DNA from: RGIG3178 sp942492795
GTDB lineage: Bacteria > Bacillota > Clostridia > Christensenellales > QAND01
DNA length: 64,000 nt
Reading direction: 5' to 3'
Assembly (NCBI GenBank): GCA_942492795.1
Contig: OW818639.1
Coordinates: 744,001-808,000 of the forward strand
Notes under the pieces: generated by a model
Database searches by the model: none
The model's input: the letters and a program-made list of their open reading frames with translations, nothing else
What the model was told of the DNA's origin: nothing
Part shown: in pieces, positions 1-8,407 of the stretch
Position numbering within the stretch: the stretch's first letter is position 1
How the letters are laid out: every line of letters starts with the position of its first letter
Program-made: the position numbers and the translations under genes

Positions 1-1
1 C

Positions 2-97
2 GAGGAATTGCTCAAGGAATATAAGCCTACGATGGTTCTGGTGGAACACGACCGGGCGTTTGTGGAAGCCATCGGCGCAAGGATGGTGGAATTATAG
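2..97 (+). CDS. ABC-F family ATPase, C-terminal fragment
   Basis: Only the last 31 codons are in the window; the gene begins upstream. The tail reads through VLVEHDRAF and ends ARMVEL, which matches the H-loop (switch histidine) region at the end of the second nucleotide-binding domain of ABC-F proteins, the ribosome-associated ATPases of antibiotic resistance and translation. The VEHD form, rather than the SHD of many other ABC-F proteins, recalls the Lsa/Vga-like resistance group, but that is inference from a few residues. A strong terminator follows 13 bases later, so this is the last gene of its transcript. Confidence 0.6.
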   Translation, partial: EELLKEYKPTMVLVEHDRAFVEAIGARMVEL

Positions 98-110
98 CAA
101 GAAAGAATAA

Positions 111-131
111 GACCCCGCATGTTGCGGGGTC
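111..131 (+). terminator. Intrinsic terminator after ABC-F gene
   Basis: An 8-bp perfect stem (GACCCCGC / GCGGGGTC) with a 5-base loop lies directly after the ABC-F stop codon. The T-tract after it is poor. Confidence 0.65.
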
Positions 132-165
132 TGCGTTCTAAGAGGATGTTTTGCGTGTCAGCTTC

Positions 166-540
166 CTACAACTCGGTCTTCCATAGGCCGTGCAGGTTGC
201 AATACTCGTAGACGGTGCCGGAAGCCACGTCATCGAACATCGCCTTGGGCTCCATGCCTGGTTTCAGGTGCTCCACATACAGCTTGCTGTCGGTGACAAG
301 AGCGATCCATTGGATGTAATGCTCCGGGATCATCGGATGCAATGCGGAACCCACCGCCACATGAAGAAAGCCGTTTTCGCGGGACACTACGGGAACATGT
401 TTTTCCAGTGCCGCCTCGGTGCTGTTGGCTTTCAAAAGCTTCATGGGTTCGCCGTCGCAAACCAGTTCGCTGCCGCCGTCAATCAATTTTACAACCAGAT
501 TACCGCATATCGAACAACGGTAGAATTCAACGTTTGCCAT
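166..540 (-). CDS. Superoxide reductase (desulfoferrodoxin family), incomplete centre I
   Basis: This 124-residue protein reduces superoxide to hydrogen peroxide in the cytoplasm without making oxygen, a typical anaerobe defence. The catalytic centre II ligands are present: His48, His68, His74, Cys114 and His117, in the contexts EKHVP, LHPM, EHYIQW and YCNLHGLW. The N-terminal desulforedoxin-like domain keeps Cys9, Cys12 and Cys28, but the usual Cys-Cys pair reads Cys-Asp, so one of the four iron ligands of centre I is lost. The start at 540 is chosen because GAAGGAGG sits just upstream; an in-frame extension to 594 has no such site. It appears monocistronic. Confidence 0.9.
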   Translation of the reverse strand: MANVEFYRCSICGNLVVKLIDGGSELVCDGEPMKLLKANSTEAALEKHVPVVSRENGFLHVAVGSALHPMIPEHYIQWIALVTDSKLYVEHLKPGMEPKAMFDDVASGTVYEYCNLHGLWKTEL

Positions 541-644
541 TGTTTTTGCCTCCTTCATAGTGCTTGCTTTTATTATATAGGAAAAGCATACCATTTAAAA
601 GCCGCGGTTATTGTGCGTCGGTCACAAAAGGCAACCAAAGCATG

Positions 645-1310
645 TCAGCCGGTGGATCGTATCGCTTCAAGCGGGCTCAGCTTCGTTGCCTTCCATGCCG
701 GATACAGACCGGAAAGCACGCCTACGAACAAGGAGATGCCAACGGCCGCAAGCGTCAGCCACATTGGAATGAGCAGCTTTGCGCCCTGTGTGAAATACAT
801 GCCGAAGATCACCGTTTCACCGGTGTTGCCGTTGATGGCCCACTGCACGATATAGCCGACAAGGCTGTCCACGATGCCGCCGATCATGCCGATGATCGCC
901 GACTCGATCAAAAACAACCCGTTGATCTTTCGAATCGAAAGCCCGATGACCTTCATCACGCCGATCTCGCTTTTGCGTTCGGTGATGGAGGTCAGCATCG
1001 TGTTGGCAATCCCGATGGCGGATACCATAAGCGAGATCAGCGCGATGAACAGCAGCTGCCCCTGCTGGCGCTGCTGCTCCTGCTTATAGCTTTCCATCGA
1101 TTCCGAAGCGCTGTATGCCTGATAGCCCATGTTCTTCAATTGGTCCAGCACCGGTTTGACGCTGTCCATATCCACGGCATGTACGTTTAACGTCGATGCA
1201 TCGCGTTGGTCTTGCTGTAATTTCCGGATCAATTGATCTATTTCGTTGACCGGTTCGACTGCGGCGCTTGGTTCTGTCGGGTAGGTTAAGGGATATGTTT
1301 TTGTGATCAA
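645..1310 (-). pseudogene. FtsX/MacB-type ABC permease, 5'-truncated remnant
   Basis: The readable part encodes the end of the extracytoplasmic domain and the three C-terminal membrane helices of an FtsX-type permease, with the family ending GLYPAWKATKLSPLEAIRS. The first membrane helix and most of the extracellular domain are missing. The open frame continues upstream only by running backwards through the terminator at 1310-1340, and it meets a stop at 1368-1370, so the first 25 or so residues of the open frame are not protein sequence. No start codon has a ribosome binding site and no partner ATPase is nearby. The best reading is a remnant left by a deletion that fused the 3' half of the gene to the downstream flank of the DUF815 gene. 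Confidence 0.7.
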
Positions 1311-1340
1311 ATAAAAAAGGGACGCCCAATATGGCGTCCC
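1310..1340 (-). terminator. Intrinsic terminator of the DUF815 gene
   Basis: On the minus strand GGGACGCC and GGCGTCCC form an 8-bp stem with a 6-base loop, followed by a run of six T. It lies 69 bases past the stop of the DUF815 gene. Confidence 0.8.
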
Positions 1341-1408
1341 CACTCGATGGATACAATGTTCGCCTGATCATAGAATCAGGGTATACGAAACCGATAAAAA
1401 ACGTATGA

Positions 1409-2596
1409 TTACCCCTGCAGCGTCAACAGGTATTCGATGAATTGCCTTGCTGCCCGGGGGGAACGGCCGCCGCGTGAAAGCGCGAACCGTTCCGCCTGCA
1501 AGTCCAGCATCACATCGGTGATCTCTATGCCATGCTGCTCTTTCAATTGGCGGACAATGTTAAGATAAAGCGCCTTGTCCGGCTTGTAGAAACCGACGGA
1601 AAGGCCGAACCGCTCGGAAAGGGAACTCAATTCGGCGATGGTTTCGCTGCGGTGGATGTCGTCGCCGGCTCTGTCTGAAAACAGTTCCTTGACCAAATGC
1701 ATGCGGTTGCTTGTGGCGTAGATGGATACGTTGGGGGCCTTTTGCACCACGGAACCTTCCAGGATGGCCTTGAGCGCGGTGAACTCATCGTTTTGCTCCG
1801 CAAAGGACAAGTCGTCGATAAACAGGATAAACTTCAGCGGGTTGTCCAAAAGGCGTTCCATCAGATTCGGTATCTCGCTGAATTGCGTCGGGAGTATTTG
1901 GATCAGGCGCAAACCTTGATCGCAATACTCGTTGACAATGGCCTTGACCGTCGAAGATTTGCCCGTTCCGGCATCCCCGTATAACAGCACGTTGGCGGAG
2001 GGTTTGCCCTTTAGCAGCGCGAGCGTGTTGTCCAGCACCGTCTTTCGCTGCAGTTCGTACCCTTTTAAATCGACAAGGCGGATGCGGTCGGGGTATTGAA
2101 CCGGCACGATGCTGCTGCCTTCAAGCCGGAACATCCGGTATTTGGCAAATACGCCAAATCCGAAAGCTGCCATGTTGTCCATCCGCTGCCGGTAGGCTGC
2201 AATAAAATCAATGCCGGCATTGGTCCAATCCGGCAGATACCCCTGATAACCGATGCAGGCCTGTACCTGTTTTGAAGTCAGCTGCGATACCGCTTCGAGC
2301 TTGTGCAGTTCCTGCGCCACGCAGGATTCGAGTTCGCTTGGTATCGGGACATCCTGCGCACGCTTGTGCACGTAGAAATTCTCGTCTGCCAACACGAGGT
2401 CGAGCAGGTATCGGGCAAGGTCACCGTCGCACTTTAGAAGCTCGGCAGCAAACCGGGCGTAGCAGGAAAGCCGCTGTTGGGTGGACAGATCCGTGCTTCC
2501 CATCTCATAAAGGGATGCAATGGCGCCGTCACGGAGCAGATTGCGAAAAACGACCAGCGACTCAAGCGATAATGCGACCGATTCCAGTGCGTCCAA
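1409..2596 (-). CDS. DUF815 family AAA+ ATPase
   Basis: This protein of about 395 residues is a AAA+ ATPase of the DUF815 family, whose cellular role is not firmly established. The N-terminal 170 residues are helical and family-specific. The ATPase domain follows with Walker A GDAGTGKSS near residue 205, Walker B FILFIDDLSF, and a sensor-1-like YATSNRMH. A conserved basic C-terminal segment (SRGGRSPRAARQF) matches the family. The start is not certain: GTG at 2623 and ATG at 2620 are in frame, but GGGAGG lies between them and a TTG at 2596, with 8-base spacing, so TTG is preferred. The gene is monocistronic with its own terminator. Confidence 0.85.
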   Translation of the reverse strand: MDALESVALSLESLVVFRNLLRDGAIASLYEMGSTDLSTQQRLSCYARFAAELLKCDGDLARYLLDLVLADENFYVHKRAQDVPIPSELESCVAQELHKLEAVSQLTSKQVQACIGYQGYLPDWTNAGIDFIAAYRQRMDNMAAFGFGVFAKYRMFRLEGSSIVPVQYPDRIRLVDLKGYELQRKTVLDNTLALLKGKPSANVLLYGDAGTGKSSTVKAIVNEYCDQGLRLIQILPTQFSEIPNLMERLLDNPLKFILFIDDLSFAEQNDEFTALKAILEGSVVQKAPNVSIYATSNRMHLVKELFSDRAGDDIHRSETIAELSSLSERFGLSVGFYKPDKALYLNIVRQLKEQHGIEITDVMLDLQAERFALSRGGRSPRAARQFIEYLLTLQG

Positions 2597-2695
2597 ACCT
2601 GTGTTCCTCCCGTTAGGCATCACGATTGCCTGTAAAAAACATTATAAAGGGTAAAATGGCAACCGTCCATCACATTGCCTTCGGATCTGCGCGGC

Positions 2696-3616
2696 TTATA
2701 GCCCAAGCGTGCTGATCCGGAAATTCTGCCCGTCGGAGGTGATGACAATGGTGCCATCAACGTCGGTGCGGTAAACGGATGCTCCGACGGCGTTTAGCCT
2801 GTTGAGAACTTCCTGCGTCGGGTAGCCGTACTGGTTGTTGCGCCCGACGCTAACGAGAGCGATTTTGGGGGACACGGCATTTAAAAACGCCGTGCCGGTG
2901 GATTCCGCGTCGCCGTGATGCCCGATCTTGAGCACATCCGCTTTGATATCTGCCTTGGCGGCCAGCATCTCCTTTTCCGAAATTTCGCTCGCGTCACCGG
3001 TGAACAAAAACGAGTTCTTGCCGTAAGTGATCTTCATCACGATGGAAAACGCGTTGTGATCCTCATAGCTGTTGCTGTTGGGCGCAACGATGTGAATCAG
3101 AAGCGCGCTGTCCAATTCGACGCTCATGCCCGCCTTGGTATATACGATCGGAACTTTTTTGTTTTGGATGGTTTTAAGCAGATCCCCGTAGGTGTCGACG
3201 TTGTTGGATGTCGCCATCTCGGGCATGTAGACGGCGCCTATCGCAAAATGCTCCACGATATACCCCATGCTGCCGATGTGGCTTTGCTTCGGATGCGTCG
3301 CGACAAGGACGTCGATCTTTTTGATCGATTTTGCGTTCAGGGTGTTCACAATAGCGCTTTGCGCAAAGGTGTCTCCCGCGTCAATGAGCATCGTCTTTCC
3401 GTTTGGGGTTTGGATCAAGATGCTGTCTCCCTGCCCGACGTCGATGACCGATATGGTCATAAGTTTCGCGTCGGGCGGAAACGTCGCTTCGGGTGTGGCT
3501 GCGGGGGCGCTTTGACTGGCAAAGGGCGTGCCGTTTTGGCCGCTGCAGGACAGCGGGATAATAAGGGTCAGAAGCATCGCTGCGCATTGGATTGCAACAA
3601 ACAGGCGTTTCTTCAT
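2696..3616 (-). CDS. ComEC/Rec2-like MBL-fold lipoprotein, paralogue 1
   Basis: A secreted, probably lipid-anchored protein of 306 residues. It has a signal peptide ending PLSC (Cys24), a short proline/alanine-rich linker, and one metallo-beta-lactamase fold like the C-terminal domain of the DNA-uptake protein ComEC (VIDVGQGDSILIQTPNGKTMLIDAG). The usual HxHxDH metal motif reads His108-Pro-Lys110-Gln-Ser112-His113, so the second His and the Asp are replaced. The later GHHGD motif and the TGDA aspartate remain. It starts at 3616 after GGGAGGT. The next paralogue is immediately upstream on the same strand, 77 bases away, implying a tandem duplication. Substrate unknown; it may be a weak or non-hydrolytic nucleic acid binder. 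Confidence 0.8.
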   Translation of the reverse strand: MKKRLFVAIQCAAMLLTLIIPLSCSGQNGTPFASQSAPAATPEATFPPDAKLMTISVIDVGQGDSILIQTPNGKTMLIDAGDTFAQSAIVNTLNAKSIKKIDVLVATHPKQSHIGSMGYIVEHFAIGAVYMPEMATSNNVDTYGDLLKTIQNKKVPIVYTKAGMSVELDSALLIHIVAPNSNSYEDHNAFSIVMKITYGKNSFLFTGDASEISEKEMLAAKADIKADVLKIGHHGDAESTGTAFLNAVSPKIALVSVGRNNQYGYPTQEVLNRLNAVGASVYRTDVDGTIVITSDGQNFRISTLGL

Positions 3617-3693
3617 GACGTACCTCCCGATTATATATGTTTGCGGCTTTGGCGACGGATAAAAACACGTATTTAGCAACGATACGGAATACT

Positions 3694-4629
3694 TCATTTG
3701 CCCATGCGTTTGACACGGATGCTTTGCCCGTCGGAGGTGACGATGATTGATCCGTCGTTATCGGTGCGGTAGATCGAAGCGCCCACGGCGGCGATCCGAT
3801 CCAGAACCTCCCGCTGCGGGAGGATGAAATAGGCGTCTTTGCCGACGCTGATCAGCGCAATCTTCGGGGATACCGCACGCAAGAACGCCTCGGAGCTTGA
3901 GGTTGCATCGCCGTGGTGCCCAATTTTCAACACATCGGCTTTGAGGTTCGCGCCCGATTTGATCAATTCGGCTTCGGAAGTTTGCGTGGCGTCTCCGGGG
4001 AACAAAAAGGTATTTTGTAAATAGGTGATCTTGATGATGGCGGAATAATCGTTGGTGGTCTCATACCCGGTGCCGACGGGGCCCAGCATTTCTACGGTCA
4101 GCGCATCGTCCGGCGCGATGGAAACGCCTGCGCGCGCCGTGATCACGGGGATGTTCTTGTTCTTGACGGCAGCTTGAAAATCCCGCATGGATTGTTCCGC
4201 GTTGGTCATCGCGCAGTCGGGCATATAGAGCGAGCCTATCGGGTAGCGTTCGATGACGGCGGGCATACCCCCGACATGGCTTTGTTTCGGGTGGGTCAAT
4301 ACGAGTATGTCAATTTTCTTAACGCCTTTGGCTGCAAGAAAGTCGGTTACGGAGTTTGCCGCGAATGTGTCGCCCGCGTCTATCAGCATCGTCTTTCCGT
4401 TTGGGGTCTGAATCAATATGCTGTCGCCCTGGCCGACGTCGATGACCGATATGGTAAGAAGTTTCGCGTCGGGTGAAAAGGAAGATGCGGGCGTTGGAAC
4501 AGCCGTAGGGGAAGGAGTTTGGGCGGAGTTCGTTGCGGCAGGAGCCGCGGATCGGCAGCCAAGAGGATATGCACAGAGGGATAGCAACATGATGCAGAGC
4601 ACGGTTGATACCAAGGAACGCTTTTTCAT
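3694..4629 (-). CDS. ComEC/Rec2-like MBL-fold lipoprotein, paralogue 2
   Basis: A close relative of the downstream gene: 311 residues, signal peptide with PLGC (Cys25), a Thr/Pro/Ala linker, and a single ComEC-like MBL domain. The same unusual THPKQSHVG replaces HxHxDH, while GHHGD and PGDA are retained. Sharing the substitution shows that it predates the duplication and is tolerated. The start at 4629 follows AAGGAGGG; the open frame's earlier Met at 4656 has no site. It probably forms a two-gene transcript with paralogue 1. The surrounding genes give no pathway clue. Confidence 0.8.
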   Translation of the reverse strand: MKKRSLVSTVLCIMLLSLCAYPLGCRSAAPAATNSAQTPSPTAVPTPASSFSPDAKLLTISVIDVGQGDSILIQTPNGKTMLIDAGDTFAANSVTDFLAAKGVKKIDILVLTHPKQSHVGGMPAVIERYPIGSLYMPDCAMTNAEQSMRDFQAAVKNKNIPVITARAGVSIAPDDALTVEMLGPVGTGYETTNDYSAIIKITYLQNTFLFPGDATQTSEAELIKSGANLKADVLKIGHHGDATSSSEAFLRAVSPKIALISVGKDAYFILPQREVLDRIAAVGASIYRTDNDGSIIVTSDGQSIRVKRMGK

Positions 4630-4726
4630 TCCGATTCCCTCCTTGCGGTGCTTCATACTTACATTATATCGTAAAATGAAGTCTTAGCGTATAAAAAAAG
4701 GTCTTTTCGCCCTTGCGGGGACTAAC

Positions 4727-5023
4727 TTAACCCACCCACCGCCCAATCAATGTATGGGGCTGCGCCCCAAACCCCAAAGAATACAGTAATACGATTCTCC
4801 GGAGCATTGGGCAGGAAAAAGGCTGCCAAGGCAGCCTTAAGGATCAGTGACTTATTTACTTTTCTAATTGTTTTAGGATTTGGAACGCAATCCCATCGGC
4901 GTTTTCAAAGCTCACGCAGAAAACAGGCTTCCCCTTGAGGGGAAGCTATCGCCGCAGGCGACTGATGAGGTGAATAGGGGACAGGGGCGGAGCCCCTTCA
5001 CTATTGGGCGGTGGGCGGGTTAA
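4727..5023. repeat. MITE-like element with 21-bp terminal inverted repeats
   Basis: A 297-bp unit begins TTAACCCACCCACCGCCC and ends with the inverse, GGGCGGTGGGCGGGTTAA, with a single mismatch over 21 bp. Inside are stem-loops (GCTTCCCC/GGGGAAGC at 4927-4946; an adjacent ATCGCC/GGCGA pair) ending in a TGATGAGGTG tail, an arrangement familiar from dispersed repeats of gut Firmicutes. No protein is supported inside it. No target-site duplication is obvious. The same end motif reappears at 5440-5460, 9751-9770 and 10197-10210. Confidence 0.6.
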
Positions 5024-5099
5024 GATCACCCCGTCGCAGTGGTATAACGTCGTCGCAAATAGTCTGAACTGTTCCTTTTTATGTTCATTCTATATGAAA

Positions 5100-5460
5100 C
5101 AGCCTTTCCTTTCTTTTGCCAAGGGACCAGGATTTTCTCCCCTAAGGAACGGCCACTGCGTGGTGCGGTTGTTAGCAGGAACTGTCACCCGTTCCTGCCT
5201 GTCGTCTATGTGCCGTATTTTCCAAAATGTTGATCTTGTAGTCCCTTCGGGATCTTCGAACGGCGGAAATGAGTGGGGTCATCAAGGGGCGATACTCGCC
5301 CTCTTGAATAAATTCGTTTTCCGCGAGCGCAGCTTTATGCGATGCGGAAAACTCCGCTACCCGCCGGTTCATCTCCATGAACCGGCGACTCAGGGGAATA
5401 CTCAAGGGGGAATAGGATCCCCCTTGAAAAGTGAACGCTTGGGTGGTGGGCGGGTTTAGA
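5100..5460 (-). repeat. Composite dispersed repeat, inverted copy of the 9.7-10.5 kb block
   Basis: Read on the minus strand this stretch runs in the same order as 9749-10175: a TAAACCCGCCC end, a segment with CCCCCTTGAG, a Cys-Gly-Lys-coding part ending in GCTCGCGGAAAACG, then the CAGGAACGG and CGGCCACTGCGTGGTGCGG blocks and a CTTTCTTTTGC end. Conservation is clear but imperfect, so it is an older copy. Confidence 0.65.
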
Positions 5461-5492
5461 TATCTCCTCGGCATTCCTGATGATATGAAAGA

Positions 5493-5561
5493 GGAAGGGT
5501 CAAGACCCTTCCCTACATCAATATCCTGATTCCCGAAGTAGGGAACGGTCTTGACCGTTCC
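5493..5561. repeat. Pair of related palindromes
   Basis: Two 20-bp palindromes lie 29 bases apart: GGAAGGGTC-aa-GACCCTTCC (5493-5512) and GGAACGGTC-tt-GACCGTTCC (5542-5561). They share design and outer bases but differ by compensating changes inside the arms. They lie beyond the 3' end of the aldolase gene and may act as transcript ends or as mobile palindromic units. Confidence 0.6.
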
Positions 5562-5634
5562 TGCCTTTGGGTGGTTTGGGACACAAACCCGGCGGGTTAT
5601 GGAGCAGAACCCCATCACCAATTGGGTTTATAAT

Positions 5635-6420
5635 TCAGTCGTTGGCAAATTCCTTTACCAGCTCCGCAAACGCGGCGATGTACACGGATATATCCAGCCG
5701 GTAGCAAAGAGCGTCGAACCCTTCGGCGTTGCGCCTGTGCCCGGTCGCCTTGTCACTGACATAGATCATCGCAAATTTCCCGTTGTCCTTGGCGGCCTTT
5801 AAAATGCGCTGCACCGCCGCTTCAAACACGGGGTTGGTGAACTGGCCCGGCATGCCAAGCGAGATGGACAGATCATTCGGGCCGACGAATACGCCGTCGA
5901 TGCCGTCGGTCGCCATCACCTCTTCGATGATGTCCAGGCATTCTTTAGTCTCGCATTGCGGGATGATGGAAGTGGCATTGTTGCAGGTATCAAAATAGTG
6001 CTGCAGGGTATCGTTGTAGGGCACTTTGCCGAAATCCACGCCGCGCTGCATTGCGCAGCCGCGCTCGCCCATCGGCGTATACTTGCCCCATTCCACAAGC
6101 TTTTTGATGTCGTCCATGGATTTGACAAACGGCACGATCAAGCCCATCGCGCCGACGTCGAGGTTTTTCAATACGGCGGGGCGGGAAATCTCCTTGATGC
6201 GGACAAGCGGCGTCATGTTGTGCAGTTCGCAGGCGCGCACAAAATTGGCAACGCTTTCCGTTTCAAACGGCCCGTGCTCCGTGTCGATGATGATATAGTC
6301 CAATCCGGCGATGCCCAGGCATTCCACGGCGGTTTCGCTGCCCATGTGGAATAGGTTGCCAAGAACCTTTTTGCCCTGTGCCATTTTCTCTTTCATGGTG
6401 TTGTGCATGGTGGTTCGCAT
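5635..6420 (-). CDS. HpcH/HpaI family 2-oxo acid aldolase
   Basis: A 261-residue class II pyruvate aldolase of the HpcH/HpaI family, which cleaves 2-keto-3-deoxy sugar acids or 4-hydroxy-2-oxo acids to pyruvate and an aldehyde. Family features visible are DTEHGP (catalytic His region), LVRIKE (pyruvate-binding Arg), the metal-binding Glu in PQCETKE and the Asp in VGPNDLSISLG. It starts with the ATG at 6420, ten bases after GGAGG; the GTG at 6429 is too close. It is divergent from the PTS IIC-IID gene at 6623, suggesting a shared regulatory region and a sugar-acid pathway. The exact substrate cannot be read from sequence. Confidence 0.88.
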   Translation of the reverse strand: MRTTMHNTMKEKMAQGKKVLGNLFHMGSETAVECLGIAGLDYIIIDTEHGPFETESVANFVRACELHNMTPLVRIKEISRPAVLKNLDVGAMGLIVPFVKSMDDIKKLVEWGKYTPMGERGCAMQRGVDFGKVPYNDTLQHYFDTCNNATSIIPQCETKECLDIIEEVMATDGIDGVFVGPNDLSISLGMPGQFTNPVFEAAVQRILKAAKDNGKFAMIYVSDKATGHRRNAEGFDALCYRLDISVYIAAFAELVKEFAND

Positions 6421-6622
6421 AATGATCACTCCTCCATTGGATTGTAGCGTGGAAGTACGAGCTTGTCAAAGACCGTATGTAGAACAAAGATAATTTGGAT
6501 GGTATAATAATAAATAGTTATCGGTACTGTTGCGTTATCGTTACGATAAAAGAAGTTTGATATTTTATCCAGAACGATTGCCGGGTGATCCAAGATTAAT
6601 CGGGATAACGGAGGCCATGACT

Positions 6623-8290
6623 ATGCAGATCAGCGCATTCCAAGCAATTCTCTCGGGTATTTATTTTTGGTTAGCAATGGGCGATCTGGGTTTTAGCACG
6701 GCATGGCACCGCCCATTGTTTGCAGGTATGATTGCCGGGTTGATCATGGGAGATATAACAACGGGCATTAGAGTGGGCGCAATGATTCAGCCGATGTATT
6801 TTGCCTTTAATGCCAGTGATAACAGATATGAAGGATACGCATGGGATCTTTGTGCACTGACTTTTCTAGGTGCCGTCATCCATATACAAAGCGGTATTGA
6901 TATCAATCAAGCAGTTACTGTGAGTATTCCATTATCGATATCCTTTTCTTGGATTCATGTTGCCCGTCGTATAATATTGGCGTATCCCGCAGGGATGGCA
7001 CAAAGAGCGGCAAAGGAAGGAAAGAGCCGTGCCATACTTTTCTATGGTTCTTGGTTTTGTTGGCTTGTAAGATTCTTTTTATACGGTCTGCCGATTACTC
7101 TTGCAATGATGTTTGGCATAAAGCACATTGGAAACATAATATATGATTCGCCTCGTTGGTTTTATAATTCTATCCTTTCAGTTGGGGGTATACTTCCTGC
7201 TCTTGGGATCGCGAAGATCGTACATACAATAGGCCAACCCAAATTTCTGCCTCTTTTCCTGTTCAGTTATTTTCTGACGCAGTATGTTTATCTTTACGGA
7301 CTGTGCTTGACTATGGGAGGTCTGTTCGTTGCGTTCTTATATTATCTTATTCTGGATGCTTCCGAAAACGATGTATTAAACGTTAATAGAGAAGTGAAAG
7401 AAGGGTCAGATGAACAAGAAAAAGTAAACAAACGCTTACTTACAAATAGGGATGTAAGCCGTATTTATATCCGCTGGTGGTGGTTTGCGGAACAGAGCAA
7501 CAACGCAACAACATTCCAGGGTCTGGCTTTTTGCTGTGCGTTTATACCTATACTGAAAAAGTTATATGGCAGTGAGACACAAGAGTATAGGGATGCTTTA
7601 TCTCGCCATCTATTATTGTTCAGCACAAATGGCATTTGGGGGGCATTTATACCCGGTTTTGTACTGGCTATGGAAGAACATCGCGCAATAGGAGCACCCA
7701 TCGATACGGCTTCCATTATAGGTATAAAAACCGGACTAATGCAGCCTTTAGCTTCGATTGGATCTTCGATAGACTGGTGGGTTCTCTTTGCTTTGTTTTC
7801 CATTTGGGGGATGCGATTATCCGAAAAAGGCAGTCTCTTGGGACCTTTGCTGCAATTCGTGTTGACAACAGGTGTGCTGTTTTTCGAAGGATTGTTTTAC
7901 TGTCACCTCGGATACAGATTTGGCCAACGAGGTATGCTAAAAATAATACAAAGCAAACGACTGGTTCAATTCATTTCGTTTTCTACTGTTTTGGCAATCT
8001 TTATGCTAGGTGGTTTATCGACCACATATGTAAGAGTTGTAACCCCCCTCTGGTTTGCGACTAATGATCCCAAAGTACCACTTTATGTGCAAAGCGGGAT
8101 ATTGGACAAAATAGCCTTGGGAATCCTCCCGCTAGCTTTTATTTTTGGCGCCTATCGTATGTTCCAGAAAGGTTACAGTATGTTCAGAGCGGGAATAACC
8201 CTATTACTCCTCGGCTTTTTACTTAATGTTATTGGGATAATTGGCAAAGGAGGCCTTCTCTTTAAGGCCTTTGTATCCCCCAAAATCTGA
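6623..8290 (+). CDS. Fused PTS mannose-family IIC-IID membrane protein, divergent copy
   Basis: A 555-residue membrane protein that joins the IIC domain (residues 1 to about 260; GLIMGDITTGIRVGA) to the IID domain (about 285 to 555; FCCAFIPILKKLYG, GIWGAFIPGFVLAMEE) of the mannose/fructose/sorbose PTS family. The two are normally separate proteins forming the sugar channel. The IID motif that usually reads GPxAGIGD is here QPLASIGSS, losing the acidic residue, so coupling may be altered. ATG 6623 is chosen because GGAGG lies 8 bases upstream; ATG 6617 is too close. The gene is AT-richer than its neighbours. No IIA or IIB gene is in the window. A second fusion is at 28506. Confidence 0.85.
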   Translation: MQISAFQAILSGIYFWLAMGDLGFSTAWHRPLFAGMIAGLIMGDITTGIRVGAMIQPMYFAFNASDNRYEGYAWDLCALTFLGAVIHIQSGIDINQAVTVSIPLSISFSWIHVARRIILAYPAGMAQRAAKEGKSRAILFYGSWFCWLVRFFLYGLPITLAMMFGIKHIGNIIYDSPRWFYNSILSVGGILPALGIAKIVHTIGQPKFLPLFLFSYFLTQYVYLYGLCLTMGGLFVAFLYYLILDASENDVLNVNREVKEGSDEQEKVNKRLLTNRDVSRIYIRWWWFAEQSNNATTFQGLAFCCAFIPILKKLYGSETQEYRDALSRHLLLFSTNGIWGAFIPGFVLAMEEHRAIGAPIDTASIIGIKTGLMQPLASIGSSIDWWVLFALFSIWGMRLSEKGSLLGPLLQFVLTTGVLFFEGLFYCHLGYRFGQRGMLKIIQSKRLVQFISFSTVLAIFMLGGLSTTYVRVVTPLWFATNDPKVPLYVQSGILDKIALGILPLAFIFGAYRMFQKGYSMFRAGITLLLLGFLLNVIGIIGKGGLLFKAFVSPKI

Positions 8291-8407
8291 ATACGCGGTC
8301 TACTCTTTTATCATAAGAAACTCGTCCACAATATGTAGAGACACTGCGACTTTTTTGTGTGTTGTTTACATAGAATCGATACAATAATACTCTCGGGGGG
8401 CAGGGCT

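Noticed and set aside
5004..5621. Open frames across 5004-5621 on both strands as genes
   Set aside because: They cross the repeat units and palindromes with no start signals or domains.
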